DNA of 64,000 nucleotides from Schumannella soli (lineage in GTDB: Bacteria > Actinomycetota > Actinomycetes > Actinomycetales > Microbacteriaceae): NCBI RefSeq assembly GCF_006517435.1, contig NZ_VHQG01000001.1:1150563-1214562 (forward strand), given 5' to 3'. Made by a program: the position numbers and the translations under genes. Numbering within the stretch: the first letter of the stretch is position 1; each line of letters starts with the position of its first letter. This document shows, piece after piece, positions 35,200-45,900 of the stretch. The notes under the pieces are model-generated. The model saw nothing but the letters and a program-made list of their open reading frames with translations, was not told the origin of the DNA and did not search any database.

Positions 35200-36326
35200 G
35201 CACCACCGCCCCGTTCCGAGGATCCGCCCGCGCCGCGGGCTACACCGAAACCGACGCACCCCCACCCCCGTTCCAGCCGGAGATCGTCGACGAGGCTTCG
35301 GAGTTCGACGAGGCATCGGCGCCCGAGCCGGCGCCGGTCGAGCTCGAGGCCGAGAGCGTCGAAGCGGCCCCGGAACCGGTGAGTGTCGACCTCGCCGACC
35401 TCATCGGACCCGAGCAGGTCGCCCCGGCCGCCGAAGGCGTCCGCGGGCTGCTCGGGAAGGTCGGGCTGCGACTGCAGCCGAGCGCCCGCGAGCTCGCCCA
35501 CCGCGCCGCGGCGGCGCAGCTCGAGCAGCACGAAGCGACCATCCGCCAGGCGACCTTCCCCCGCGCCGTCGGGATCCTCGTCGCCAACCGCAAGGGCGGC
35601 GTCGGAAAGACCCCCACCTCGGTCATCCTCGGCGGCGTCCTCGCCTCCATCCGCGGCGGCTCCGTCGCGATCCTCGAGGTCTCCGACGACCCCGGCACCC
35701 TCACCTTCCGCGCCGAAGGCACCCCGACCCGCGGCATCGGCGAACTCGTCACCGACGCCGGCAGCATCCGCTCCGCCGGACAGCTCGCCTCCTACACCGC
35801 GCCGCAGACCTCGTTCGCGTCGATCATCGGCACCACCGGACCCCGGCCTCGCCTCGACCGCGACGCCGTCACCGGAACCGCCCGCGTGGTCGACAACTAC
35901 TACGGCATCCGCGTCATGGACTCCGGCAACCAACCCTCCTCCGACGCCTTCGAAGGAGCCCTCGCCGTCACCGACGCGCTCGTCATCCCGGTCCTGAACT
36001 CCGCCGAAGCCGTCGGCGAAGCGATCGCGCTGATCGACCACCTCCGCACCCTCGGCGGCCACCACGCCGACCTCGCCGACCAGGCGACGATCCTCCGCCT
36101 CACCGACGGACGCACCGAGAACCCGGCCCTGACCGAGAACATCACCACCGTCCTCGGCCAGCACCGTCTGACCCGGATCTACGAGATCCCCTACGACGCC
36201 CACATCGCTGAACGAGGACCGATCACCCTCGCCAAGCTCCAGGCGACGACACGCATCGCGTTCGTTACCGCGACGGCCGCGATCATCGCCACCCTCCAGA
36301 ACCAGCAGATCACCGAGAACGAGTAA
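35196..36326 (+). CDS. ParA/MinD-like ATPase of the transfer operon
   Basis: 376 residues. An acidic, disordered first 100 residues precede a ParA-like domain: ILVANRKGGVGKTPTSVILGGVL (Walker A near residue 135), AILEVSDDPG, VMDSGNQPSSDAFEGALAV and VIPVLNSAEAVGEA. It is a second ParA-like ATPase beside the one at 30123 and belongs to the type IV operon by overlap. It may localise the secretion apparatus or the DNA substrate at one site in the cell. Confidence 0.85.
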   Translation: MSTTAPFRGSARAAGYTETDAPPPPFQPEIVDEASEFDEASAPEPAPVELEAESVEAAPEPVSVDLADLIGPEQVAPAAEGVRGLLGKVGLRLQPSARELAHRAAAAQLEQHEATIRQATFPRAVGILVANRKGGVGKTPTSVILGGVLASIRGGSVAILEVSDDPGTLTFRAEGTPTRGIGELVTDAGSIRSAGQLASYTAPQTSFASIIGTTGPRPRLDRDAVTGTARVVDNYYGIRVMDSGNQPSSDAFEGALAVTDALVIPVLNSAEAVGEAIALIDHLRTLGGHHADLADQATILRLTDGRTENPALTENITTVLGQHRLTRIYEIPYDAHIAERGPITLAKLQATTRIAFVTATAAIIATLQNQQITENE

Positions 36327-36337
36327 GGACCCCCGGA

Positions 36338-36640
36338 ATGCCGAACATCATCCGCACCATCGACAACCCCCTCGACGGAGTCCTGCCGAACTTCACCATC
36401 TTCGGAACCGAGTTCACCGAGCTCTGGCAGAAGCTCCTCGCCGGCATCTGGGGACTCGCCATCGTCATGGCGATCGTGTTCCTCATCGTCGCCCTCGCCT
36501 CGATGGCGACCGCCTCCGCGAACAGCAACCCGATGGCCTACCAGACCGGTCGTACCCAGGCGATCTGGTGCGCGATCGCACTCGTCCTGCTTTCAGCCCT
36601 CGCCGTCATCGTCGGCGGCGTCCTTGCCGTGGTGGGCTAG
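36338..36640 (+). CDS. Small two-helix membrane protein, VirB2/pilin-like position
   Basis: 100 residues with helices LAGIWGLAIVMAIVFLIVAL (about 34-53) and AIWCAIALVLLSALAVIVGG (about 75-94) separated by a short polar loop (NSNPMAYQTGRTQ). Size and topology fit VirB2/TrbC-type pilin or pore subunits, although there is no cleavable signal peptide. It follows the ATPase gene by 11 nt. Confidence 0.7.
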   Translation: MPNIIRTIDNPLDGVLPNFTIFGTEFTELWQKLLAGIWGLAIVMAIVFLIVALASMATASANSNPMAYQTGRTQAIWCAIALVLLSALAVIVGGVLAVVG

Positions 36641-36644
36641 GACC

Positions 36645-37346
36645 ATGACCGCCACGAGTCCCCGCCCGCGCCGCCGCATCCTCTGGATCCTCATCGCGGC
36701 CGTCGCGATCATCGCCCTCGCAATCGCCGCAGCGGTCATCGCCGGCACCATCCGTGCCAGCGAAAGCGACCCCACCATCGCACCCACCGACACCAGCGCC
36801 AGCCCCAAGCCGAGCGCGTCAGCAACCGCCGACGCGGAGCCGACCGGCTGCCTCGGCGGCGACACCCGCGACGCCGACATGCTGCTCGCCGCGCAGAAGG
36901 CAGCTCCGCACACCAGCAATGGCGCCGTCGAGGTCGCCGCCGCAGCGATGCGCTGGATGTACCAGTACCCCGTCCCCAGCGACGATCAAATCGCCAGTGC
37001 CTCGCCCAAGCTCTTCGCATCGTCCGCCAGCGCTCAGTTCCGTGACTTGAGTGCGGCCTACGCCAAGACGAGCAACCCGTCCGCCGGCGTCGTCGAGAAC
37101 GGCAAGACCTTCTACATCTCAACGATCCCGGGCGTCTGGCATCTCGAGTCGTACACCGACACCACCGCGACGGTGTCGGTCGGCGGAGGCTACGTCGTCG
37201 ACGGTGAGCTGAGCCCGCAGCTGCGATTCGCGACGACGTCCACCTGGAAGTGGGAAGACGGAAGCTGGCGCCTCGAGTCCGGCGAATTCAAGCGCGCGGT
37301 CGACGACCTCTACTCGATCGGAACCACGTTCACCGGAGGTTGCTGA
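36645..37346 (+). CDS. Conjugal transfer membrane protein, VirB8/TcpC-like layout
   Basis: 233 residues. A basic N-terminus, one membrane helix (ILWILIAAVAIIALAIAAAVI, about 10-30, in two parts), a Ser/Thr/Ala-rich linker and an extracytoplasmic domain (residues 75-233) whose end, ATTSTWKWEDGSWRLESGEF, looks like an NTF2-type fold as in VirB8/TcpC. Two cysteines (CLGG and the C-terminal Cys) could form a disulfide. Stop and next start overlap (TGATG). Confidence 0.7.
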   Translation: MTATSPRPRRRILWILIAAVAIIALAIAAAVIAGTIRASESDPTIAPTDTSASPKPSASATADAEPTGCLGGDTRDADMLLAAQKAAPHTSNGAVEVAAAAMRWMYQYPVPSDDQIASASPKLFASSASAQFRDLSAAYAKTSNPSAGVVENGKTFYISTIPGVWHLESYTDTTATVSVGGGYVVDGELSPQLRFATTSTWKWEDGSWRLESGEFKRAVDDLYSIGTTFTGGC

Positions 37347-38680
37347 TGGCGGACAATCCGTGCACCGACCCGATCAGCTGCGCAGTCGGCGGCGCGACCG
37401 ACGTGGCGAAAGGCATCGCGGGAGCGGCGAGCTACTGGTCGGATCCGTGGGGCAACACCTTCAAGGCGCTGCAGGATGCGGCGAAGAGCCTGTCGACGGA
37501 GCTGCTGCCGACGGTGACGAGCGCGACGCTGCCGGACCTGTCCCTGCAGTGGTTCCTGGACGCGTACAAGATCTCATTCGCTATGGCGATCTTCGCCGCA
37601 GTCGCGTTGATGATCCCGCAGATCATCCGAACCGCTCGCGGCCTGCAGTCGGGCAAGGACACGCTCGAGTCGTTGTTCCTCTACTTCCCGCTGTTCCTGA
37701 TCGGCGCGATCTTCGGGCCAGCGTTCGGCCGCCTGCTGGTGGAGTTCTTCCACGCGCTCTCGACGTCGCTATCGACATGGGGGATCACGAGCTCGGTCGA
37801 CGAGGTCAACAAGCAGTTCACCCGGATGATCGACGAGACCGACCCGCTGGCGATCGCCGGCGGCGTCCCGGTCGCAGTGGTGCTGATGCTACTCATGCTC
37901 CTCGGCCTGATCTGCGTCCTCCTGGTCCTCGTGGTGCAGCTGGTCACGCTCTACTTCGTCGGCGTCCTCGTGCCGCTGTCGCTGGTGTGGATCCTCGACC
38001 CCCAGCGGCGCAGTTTCGGCATGAAGCTCGTCGCGGTCTGGGTCGGGATCCTGGCCGCACACCCGCTGCTGTTCTTCCTGCTCGGTGTCGCGTTCACGAT
38101 GCTCGCCGGGAGCATGGACGTGCTCGGCAACAACGCATCCCTGAAGAAGGTCGTCGAGCTCCTGGTCGCGGTGATCGCCATGTTCATGGCCGCGTTCTCA
38201 CCACTGCTGCTTATGAAGTTCGCACCCCTCGTCCCCTCCGGACTCGGCGGCACCAACGGGCCCTCGCTCGCGCCGGGATCGTGGGGCCCGTCGAGCCTGA
38301 GCGACGCCGCGTCGCGCAACCAGCGCGGCGGCCAGTCCAACGCGCCGATGCCGTCGCGATCGTTCTCGTCGGCGAGCGAGGAAGCGCCTGCCGCGGCGCG
38401 CTCGGCCGGCGGTGGACTCGGCGATGCGGCCGCGGCACGTGCTGGCGCGGGCGCTGCGGCCAGCGGAGAGGCGGCTGGCGCAGCGAGCGCGGCCGAAGGC
38501 GTCGCCGCGGCCGGCGCCGCCGCCGGGACGGCGGAGACCGCCACCGGTGCGGGTGCGGCGATAGGTGTCCCGACGCTCGTGCTCGCCGGCGTCGCCGCAG
38601 GGAGCGCGAAGGTCGCCGAGGCGACCGAGGCCGCGGGCCAGCAGGCCACTGCGGCGATGGATGCCGGGGAGGGCGAGTGA
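37346..38680 (+). CDS. VirB6/TrbL-like polytopic channel protein
   Basis: 444 residues. After CTDPISCAVGGATDVAKG the protein has at least six membrane helices between residues 70 and 305 (for example ISFAMAIFAAVALMIPQII, PVAVVLMLLMLLGLICVLLV, KLVAVWVGILAAHPLLFFLL). The last 140 residues are Gly/Ala/Ser-rich. This is the expected inner-membrane pore subunit. Coupled at both ends by TGATG. Confidence 0.82.
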   Translation: MADNPCTDPISCAVGGATDVAKGIAGAASYWSDPWGNTFKALQDAAKSLSTELLPTVTSATLPDLSLQWFLDAYKISFAMAIFAAVALMIPQIIRTARGLQSGKDTLESLFLYFPLFLIGAIFGPAFGRLLVEFFHALSTSLSTWGITSSVDEVNKQFTRMIDETDPLAIAGGVPVAVVLMLLMLLGLICVLLVLVVQLVTLYFVGVLVPLSLVWILDPQRRSFGMKLVAVWVGILAAHPLLFFLLGVAFTMLAGSMDVLGNNASLKKVVELLVAVIAMFMAAFSPLLLMKFAPLVPSGLGGTNGPSLAPGSWGPSSLSDAASRNQRGGQSNAPMPSRSFSSASEEAPAAARSAGGGLGDAAAARAGAGAAASGEAAGAASAAEGVAAAGAAAGTAETATGAGAAIGVPTLVLAGVAAGSAKVAEATEAAGQQATAAMDAGEGE

Positions 38681-40335
38681 TGTCGCAGCCGATCAGCTCG
38701 ACCGTCGACAGCGACCGCTACATCGGCGGGGAGGCCGCGCACCGCGGCTTCTTCGGCGGCACACAGCCCAAGGGCCGCATCCTCGCCCTCAGCGTCTGCT
38801 TCATCGCGATGCTCATCCTCACCCCACTGTTCGGCGTGTGGGGCGTGATCATCCCCGTCGCCGGCGGCGTCGCGGCGGTGCTGCTGACCACCCGCACCCA
38901 CCGCGGTTCGTTCGCCGACCGGCGCGTCAAGCGCGCTCGCTGGCGCCGCCGCCTCGCCACGGGCACGGATCGCTTCGACCCCTACGACGAGGGGGGGTGG
39001 GAGCTCCGTACTGCCGAACACCGGAACTCCCGAGGCCGGAAGGCCCGCGCTTCCGCGGCGCGGAAGGTCGCGGCGATGCGCGCCGTCCCGGACGGCGCCG
39101 ACGGGCTCGGCTGGCTGCAGCTCACGCCGCGGGAGCCGGGCATCGCCTGGCACGCGCCGGCGGGAGAACCGGAGTACCTCTCGGTCGGGTTCGCCGTGAC
39201 CGGGCAGGCGGCCGGTCTGGAGTCGCCGGCGGCGATGCGCCGCGCGGCATCGGCATGGGGTGTGTTCCTGGAGTCGAAGGCGTCCGCGTCGAACCTCGCC
39301 ACAAGCGTGCAGACGATCACCCGGGTGTTGCCGCCGGATTCGGCAATGCAGGAGTTCTGGGTCCTGTCCGCCCTCGACGACGCCGCCCCCGCGGAGGCGA
39401 TCTCGTCCTACGAGGACGTACTGCGCCTGACGGGGGAGAACGCGATGGTGCAGCGGCACTACATCGTCGTCCGCTGGCACCTGACCGAGCAGTTCCGCGA
39501 CGCGGCCGCGAAATACGGTGCAGGCCGCGACGGCTGGCGCGGCCTCATGCGGCAGGAGATCGCCTCCACGATCACCGGCCTCACCGACGCCCGCCTGGGC
39601 GAGGTCGAGGTCCTCTCCGCACGACGGCTGGCGGCGATGATCCTGCACCAGCAGAACCCGTCCCGCCCGATCGACTACGTCGCCGACGTCGACCCCACCC
39701 GCATCGGGCTGACCTCGCACGACGAGTTCTCCGCAACCGTCATCGACGACCTCGACCCAGTCACCGGAGAACCGGTGACCTGGTGGCACCGCACCGCGGC
39801 GATCACCTCGGAGAACATGGCCATGGGCTCCCGCACCCCGCTCTGGGCGCTGCCGATGCTCCTCGGCAACGAGACCCAGACCGTGCGGACCCTCTCGTTC
39901 CACATCCGCCTCATCCCCAAGGGCGAAGCCTCGACCGCGGCGCGGGCGGACGTCGTCCGCGATGCCGCTGAGATCCGTTCCGCCCAAGAAAAGGGGCGGC
40001 TGGTCGCGGACGAGACCGGGTCGAACATGTCCGCGGCGAAGCGCCGCGCGTCGGATCTCGCGCACGGCACCGCTCACCAGGGCGCCGAGTGGGTCGGGTT
40101 CGTCACCATCTCCGAACGCACCCGCGATGACCTCATGCGCGCGTCACGGATCCTCGAGGACACCTCCGCGACCCAGCTCGGCGTGAACCGCCTCGACTGG
40201 CTCGACTCCTACCAAGCCGCCGCCTCCGGCACCACCTGGCCCCTCGCCCGAGGCCTCGCCCCGGGCCGAACCTCGATCGCCGGCCGGGCGATGAACCGGA
40301 TGGCCGGCCGCAGCGAGAAGGACGCACTCTCATGA
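38680..40335 (+). CDS. SCO6880-family type IV secretion protein (PrgI-like N-terminus plus VirB4 N-domain)
   Basis: 551 residues. Two adjacent membrane helices (about 34-75: ILALSVCFIAMLILTPLFG and VWGVIIPVAGGVAAVLL) form the PrgI-like part; the rest is the large non-ATPase domain seen at the N-terminus of VirB4 (WLQLTPREPGIAWHAP, VQRHYIVVRWHLTEQFRD). No Walker motif is present. The next overlapping gene supplies the ATPase. A patch of repeated CCGGAACTCCCG-type words at 39000-39070 resembles the repeats at 29.9-30.1 kb. Confidence 0.87.
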   Translation: MSQPISSTVDSDRYIGGEAAHRGFFGGTQPKGRILALSVCFIAMLILTPLFGVWGVIIPVAGGVAAVLLTTRTHRGSFADRRVKRARWRRRLATGTDRFDPYDEGGWELRTAEHRNSRGRKARASAARKVAAMRAVPDGADGLGWLQLTPREPGIAWHAPAGEPEYLSVGFAVTGQAAGLESPAAMRRAASAWGVFLESKASASNLATSVQTITRVLPPDSAMQEFWVLSALDDAAPAEAISSYEDVLRLTGENAMVQRHYIVVRWHLTEQFRDAAAKYGAGRDGWRGLMRQEIASTITGLTDARLGEVEVLSARRLAAMILHQQNPSRPIDYVADVDPTRIGLTSHDEFSATVIDDLDPVTGEPVTWWHRTAAITSENMAMGSRTPLWALPMLLGNETQTVRTLSFHIRLIPKGEASTAARADVVRDAAEIRSAQEKGRLVADETGSNMSAAKRRASDLAHGTAHQGAEWVGFVTISERTRDDLMRASRILEDTSATQLGVNRLDWLDSYQAAASGTTWPLARGLAPGRTSIAGRAMNRMAGRSEKDALS

Positions 40336-41780
40336 CCGACACCACCACCCGCCGCACCGTCTGGGACCTCCCCGTCCTGCGGAACTTCGCGCCGCCCACC
40401 GAGCCCGCGCCCGACGGCGAGGCCGGCCCGGCGCTGGTCGAGCAGACTCCGTGGAACCGTCCCGGCAGTCAGCTGCGCACCGCCGTCGGGCGGGCTCGGC
40501 GCGGGCACTACGGGCCGGCGCTGTCGGGGGCGCCGACGACGACCCGGCAGGCGGAGATCCTCAACACCGCCACCATCGGCGCACCCACCGGAACGTCCGG
40601 GATCGTCACCGGTCGGGACGTGCTCTCGCAGACCTCGATCGCCCACGACCCGGTCACCGCCTACAACTCGATCCCGCGGACGGTGTCGTCGCCGAACGTC
40701 GTCATCGTCGGCGACGTCGGCTCCGGCAAGTCCGCCCACACCAAGACCTCCTACGTTCTTCGGCCGCTGCTGCTGAACAAGCGGCGCGCGGTCGTCTTCG
40801 ACCGCAAGGACCGCGGGGGAGAGGGCGAATATTCCGAGCTCGCGCGCCGGTTCGGCGCCGAACCGATCCGGTTCACCACCGACGGCACCGGCACCCGCCT
40901 CAACCTCCTCGACCCCCTCATCGCCCACGGGACCGGAGGGCAAGGCCAGATGCGACTGCTGAACGTCGTCGTCCGCCTCGCCCGCGACGGCGTCGCGCTC
41001 ACCGAATGGGAAGAAGAAGCCCTCCGCGCAGCCCTCAACCGCACCCGCGCCGACCACGGCGACCACCGGGTGCCGGTGCTCGCGGACGTGCTGCCGAACC
41101 TGTCCCGTGTCACCGACCTGCCCGAATACTCGGACCTGTCGCCCGCGGCGATCGACGCCCTCCACCACGCCGGCCTCTCGGTCCGGTTCACCCTGAACTC
41201 GCTCCTGCAGGACTACGCCGGGCTCTTCGACGGCGAGACCTCGAAGAGCGTCGACCTCACCGGGAAGCTCACCTCGTTCGATATCTCGCAGCTCGACGAA
41301 GACGGCCCCGCTGTCCCGGCCGTGATGGCGATCGGGCACATGTGGCTCCTCGGGCGGCTCCGCAACGACCGAGGGTGGGCGACGAACTGCATCTACGAAG
41401 AGGGCTGGCACATCGCCGCCGGCCCCTCCGCCGCGCTCGCGCGCTCCAACCAGAAGCTCTCCCGTGGCCTGGCGCTGTCGAACGTGTTCGTCTTCCACAA
41501 GGGCACCGACATCCCTGACGGGTCCCCGTCGATCGCGATGCTCCAGGAAGCGCAGACCGTCCACGTCTACCGGCAGTCGCTCCATGAAGACGCCGCCTGG
41601 TGCCAGCGCGTGTTCGGCTTCGCCCCCGACGCCGCCGAGCGCATCACTCAACTCCGCGACGGGCAGCGCTACGACAAGATCGGCTCCCGGCCCGAGATCT
41701 GGGTCGAGCACATCCGCTCACCCTGGGAGATCCAGCTCACCAACACCGATGAAGCCTTCGAAGCTGTCGCCCGGGCCTGA
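40332..41780 (+). CDS. VirB4-type conjugation ATPase
   Basis: 482 residues. Walker A is VIVGDVGSGKSAHTK (Lys 133), then AVVFDRKDRGGEGEYSELAR, and a Walker B-like NCIYEEGWHIAAG in which the usual DE is EE. The end, ERITQLRDGQRYDKIG to WVEHIRSPWE, matches the VirB4 C-terminal motor. It overlaps SCO6880 by ATGA, so together they make a split VirB4. Confidence 0.87.
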   Translation: MTDTTTRRTVWDLPVLRNFAPPTEPAPDGEAGPALVEQTPWNRPGSQLRTAVGRARRGHYGPALSGAPTTTRQAEILNTATIGAPTGTSGIVTGRDVLSQTSIAHDPVTAYNSIPRTVSSPNVVIVGDVGSGKSAHTKTSYVLRPLLLNKRRAVVFDRKDRGGEGEYSELARRFGAEPIRFTTDGTGTRLNLLDPLIAHGTGGQGQMRLLNVVVRLARDGVALTEWEEEALRAALNRTRADHGDHRVPVLADVLPNLSRVTDLPEYSDLSPAAIDALHHAGLSVRFTLNSLLQDYAGLFDGETSKSVDLTGKLTSFDISQLDEDGPAVPAVMAIGHMWLLGRLRNDRGWATNCIYEEGWHIAAGPSAALARSNQKLSRGLALSNVFVFHKGTDIPDGSPSIAMLQEAQTVHVYRQSLHEDAAWCQRVFGFAPDAAERITQLRDGQRYDKIGSRPEIWVEHIRSPWEIQLTNTDEAFEAVARA

Positions 41781-41783
41781 CCG

Positions 41784-42854
41784 ATGAACCTGATCACCAA
41801 GACCGTCATCGCCGGCACCGCGATCCTCGCCCTCCTCGGCTCGAGCTTCGCCCTCTCCTCCGGAACCGGCCAAGCCTCCACCTGCACCACCAACACCATC
41901 GACCCCGACGCCGCCGGGAAAGCGGCGGCGGTGTCCGGGTATCAGGGGGCGCAGCTGACCAACGCCGCGCACATCATGAACGCCGCCACTGCCCTCGGCC
42001 TCGACACCGCCGGACAGACCATCGGCGTCATGACCGCCATGGGCGAATCCTCCCTCCGGATCCTCGACCACGGCGACACCGCCGGCCCCGACTCCCGGGG
42101 TCTCTTCCAGCAACGCGACAACTGGGGCACCCTCGCCCAGAGGATGGACCCCGAACAGTCCGCCACCCTGTTCTTCACCAAGCTCAAGACCATCACCGGA
42201 TGGGAGCAGCTCGCGCCCTCGCTCGCGGCGCATAAGGTCCAGAACAACGCCGACCCCGACCACTACACCCGCTACTACCAGTCCGCCGCAGCGGTCGTCC
42301 AAGCCCTCGCCACCACCTCCGGCGGGCCCGGTTGCACCGTCTCCGACGACAAGCTCGAGCTCGCCCAGAACCTCGTCAAAGCCGCCGACGAAGGCCGACT
42401 CCGTGGTCTCACCCCCGACCACATCGAAGAGATCCGCTGGATCGCGCAAGGCCAGAGCGTGCCCGACTGCGACATCGACGTCCGGATCCTGCAGATCATC
42501 ACCATCGCCCTCGACACCTTCGGCAAGATCGGCGTCTCCGACATCAACCGCAAGTGCACCGGCCAGATCCTCGGCGGCGGCACCAAGTCATCCCACTGGA
42601 TCAACGGTGGCGGAGGCGCCGTCGACTTCTACAGCCTCGCCGGCACACCCACCACCGGCGCCGACGGCAACGCCATCCGCCTCATCGGTGCACTCGATCC
42701 CGTGGTCGCAGCCAAGGCGCGCATCGGTCAGAAGCAGTGCCGCAGCAAGATCGGGGTCGAGCTCGCGCCTGAGCACTTCACCGAATTCAGCGACACCTGC
42801 AACCATCTCCACGTGGATGTGGCGTACACGAGTGTCGCTGGCTTGCATGATTGA
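41784..42854 (+). CDS. Secreted two-domain cell-wall hydrolase (VirB1-like)
   Basis: 356 residues with a signal-like start (LITKTVIAGTAILALLGSSF). Domain 1 (60-175) has GVMTAMGESSLRILDHGDTA and SRGLFQQRDNWG, the Glu and GLFQQR of lysozyme-like transglycosylases of actinobacterial transfer systems. Domain 2 (200-356) has SHWINGGGGAVDFYS (SxHxxxGxAxD-like) and CNHLHVDV, an M15-type zinc peptidase pattern. It probably opens peptidoglycan for the channel. The last gene of the operon; 145 bases to the next gene hold nothing I can name. Confidence 0.8.
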   Translation: MNLITKTVIAGTAILALLGSSFALSSGTGQASTCTTNTIDPDAAGKAAAVSGYQGAQLTNAAHIMNAATALGLDTAGQTIGVMTAMGESSLRILDHGDTAGPDSRGLFQQRDNWGTLAQRMDPEQSATLFFTKLKTITGWEQLAPSLAAHKVQNNADPDHYTRYYQSAAAVVQALATTSGGPGCTVSDDKLELAQNLVKAADEGRLRGLTPDHIEEIRWIAQGQSVPDCDIDVRILQIITIALDTFGKIGVSDINRKCTGQILGGGTKSSHWINGGGGAVDFYSLAGTPTTGADGNAIRLIGALDPVVAAKARIGQKQCRSKIGVELAPEHFTEFSDTCNHLHVDVAYTSVAGLHD

Positions 42855-42999
42855 GCTGCTTCGTTCGATGCCGCTCGCGTGGATCTCGAACTACGACCTC
42901 GAAGCCGCAGCGCCGGGTAAACGCAGTATGAGCGCTAGGCCGACGAACCGTACGGCTTCCGGCGCACGTGCACGTCGAGAAACTGGAAGACCGGCTGAC

Positions 43000-45900
43000 T
43001 CAGGCGCTGCGCCGCATGTTCACCCGAAGTCCCATCGCGTCCTGAGTCGTCTTGCCAACCACCCCGAGCTGCCTGAGCCGAGCGACGACCTCCGCTAGTG
43101 CGGGCGTGACCGTTGAGAACAGTGGCTTGAGACCGGTCGGGCCGGCGAGCTTCGCGAATTCGCCGCGCATCGCGGACAAGACCGTTGCGAGTTCAGTAAG
43201 GCCGATCGAAGCAAGATGCGGTTGCAAGAGCTCTAGGACTCGGTCAGAGCTAACGAGCCCTGCCATCATCGTGATGTGAGCCAGGCCCACCGGCAGGTCG
43301 GTTGCAATCGCAAAGTCGGCGGCCTTCGACAAGGAGTCGGGGGAAGCACCGGCGCTCAACTCTGTAAGGCGCCCAATGACCGCCGACTTACGCTCGGTCG
43401 GGATGGCGTTGCTCGCGAAGAAGCGACCGAGATCAGCCGCTGGGAGAACGACTGGTGTGACGATGCTGCTGAAAGCGCTCGAGGCGATGATCGTAGCTTC
43501 GCGACCCGCCCAGTCAGCCGCTCCGATCAGGCTGAAACTTCCCTCCGTGTCATCGATCACATCGTCTGCAATGAGTCGCGCGATGAGGTCGCCGGCTTCC
43601 ACTGGGACGGATCCGGCGGGGATGTAGTCCGCGAGCGATAGCGACGCGACCAGCGAAGATCTCGTCGTCGGGGAGGAGATCTGTTCGCGAGCACCGAGTA
43701 CGTCGAGGGCAAGTGCCAGCTTCGTCGCTTCGTCTGTTTCGCTGTCAAGCTCGATCTCCTCGGCTGCATCAAGCAATGCCGCGAGGCTCTCGTCAAGCCC
43801 GAATGTGTCGATGTAGCGCTTCACGTTCGAGATCGTCGCTGGGACGCGCCGAGACGCTGCAAGCGCCGGCCACGCCGAGTCGCTCGTTTCTCCTATGTCG
43901 GCGAGCTCAACTCCGCTGGCTGCCTTCTGCAACACCGCGCTGAGATGGCTGAGGCTGAAGGGCTTGATTGCCAGGATGTCTTTGACGGTCTGCAGGAGGC
44001 CTTCGGATGAAGCGATCGAGACCTCTTCAGCTTCCAAGGACCTGAGGTAGGCACCGAGATCGTCGAGGACGCGGGAGTATACGAATTTCACCTCGCCCCG
44101 AAGCTCGTCTAGAGCAAGTCCCTCGATTCGTCCGCCGATCGCAAGTAGAAGATTTTCGCGAGTGACGGCGTAGGCACCTCGCGCCGCGATTGCCTCTCGG
44201 AGGTGAGTGCCGAGACTGTGCAGCGAAGGGAGCTCGGCACCCGATTGCGAGGCGAAGCGCGCGATAAGTCGAGCGAGCTCACGCGCGCCCTCGGACACGA
44301 ATGCTGGTAGTCGTTCGGCGGCGCTTTCCAAATATGAGCGAAGCGCAGGGGACGTGTCGTAGGACAGCTCCTGCCCGAGCGCTCCAAGAGCCACATCGAC
44401 CAAGCGGTCGCGTTCATCTTCCGCGAGGTCGGCATCGTTGATCATAAATTCGAAGACGCCCGGCCATAGCGGGGTCAGCGTTCGTATCAGGTCGGAGGAC
44501 GCTTTACCTGAAGAAAGGTATGACAACAGAAACGCCTTCTCGTCGTCACCGTAACGCACGAAGTTTCGGACCAGTGCCTCAGCTCCCTCGGGGTCATTCG
44601 CGAGGAGGTAGTCCAGAACCGAGACGTTGTAGGCGGATCTCTCCTCCAGCATGGTTCGCCCTCGGTCGCTCAATAGCGCCCTCACATCCTTGCTTTCGAG
44701 CGCGAAGTTGAAGTCAACTTCATTGGGTTCTACGCACTTAATGATAAAATTGATAGCTTCCTTGGTGAGGAGGCCGTCCGCAAAAGTTGCGGTATACAGG
44801 GTGAAATGCTGATCGATATAACCGAAACGGACCAGAACCTGGCCAAGTTCCGATTCAATAATCGACCTCAGTGCTTCCTCGAACGAACGCGATCTGCCTC
44901 CGTGCTCGACCTTGAAGCCTGGACGATCGCAAAGCTCGGCCATCGTGGCGAATCTTAGGAAGTCGATTTCGGCCCGCGCCTCATCAATTTCTCTGCTTAG
45001 CCGATCCCGCTCTGATCTGGCCCAGTCGTCCGGGCTCAGGGAGTCCCTGAGTGCGTGCGCGAGCTGCTCGCGGGAAAATGTGGAGACGAAAGTTTCGTTC
45101 CGGACACCTGAATAAGGCTGGTTCGAGACGGGGTGCGTGAAGGTCACTTGAATATCTTCGCCCGCCGCAATTCGCGTCCACGTGGGGGCTGATCTCAACG
45201 CTTCGTCCGATAGTGCCGTATTAGGGAAACCTCTGGACACCAAGGTGCCGCCGATGTGCTGGACGTGAGCGTTTAAATACGTATCGAGATCGGCGCCAAG
45301 CTCCTTGCTGCGCGCAGATGCAGGGTGCAGCGTTTGCAATGCTCTTCGCTTTTCCCGAATGCCTTGTTGTCGGCGAGCAATATTTTCGTTCACCAACCTG
45401 CGGCTGACAGCATATAGGTCGTCGAGATTGCTACTTGCGTGCTTGATCTTCTCGAAATCTGACAGATGGGTATTTTTGTACAGGACCATCGCCAGCATTT
45501 GATCCGACGAGAGATCCAGCTTCCTCGGCTTAATCACGCGATCGTGAAAGATGGCGTATTCGTTTACTATGTTTCGGATCAGGCGCATGTCTGCGAGATG
45601 TCGTCCGACGCGATAGATGAATGAGTCTGTGACGCCATGATCGGGAACTTGCCCGAGCGCTGACTTCAACAGATTGCGGGCACTTCGGTGGGTGACGAAG
45701 GGCACCACGGGGACAACCAGATCGAAGAACTTCGTACGATTTGCGCGAGCTAGCCCCTCAATCACGTGATCTCGGGGTGTCCGCTCTGATTCGCTAGTGT
45801 CTCGCTCATCCCCGGACAGCTCCTCCGCAGCGGCGCGGTCGCCAAGCTCCTCGAAGATGCTGTCCTTAATCGCGTAAATGAAGCGGATCCGTCGGCCTTG

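Noticed and set aside
37951-40077. 708-codon minus-strand open frame
   Set aside because: Antisense of the VirB6-like and SCO6880 genes; no protein-like pattern.
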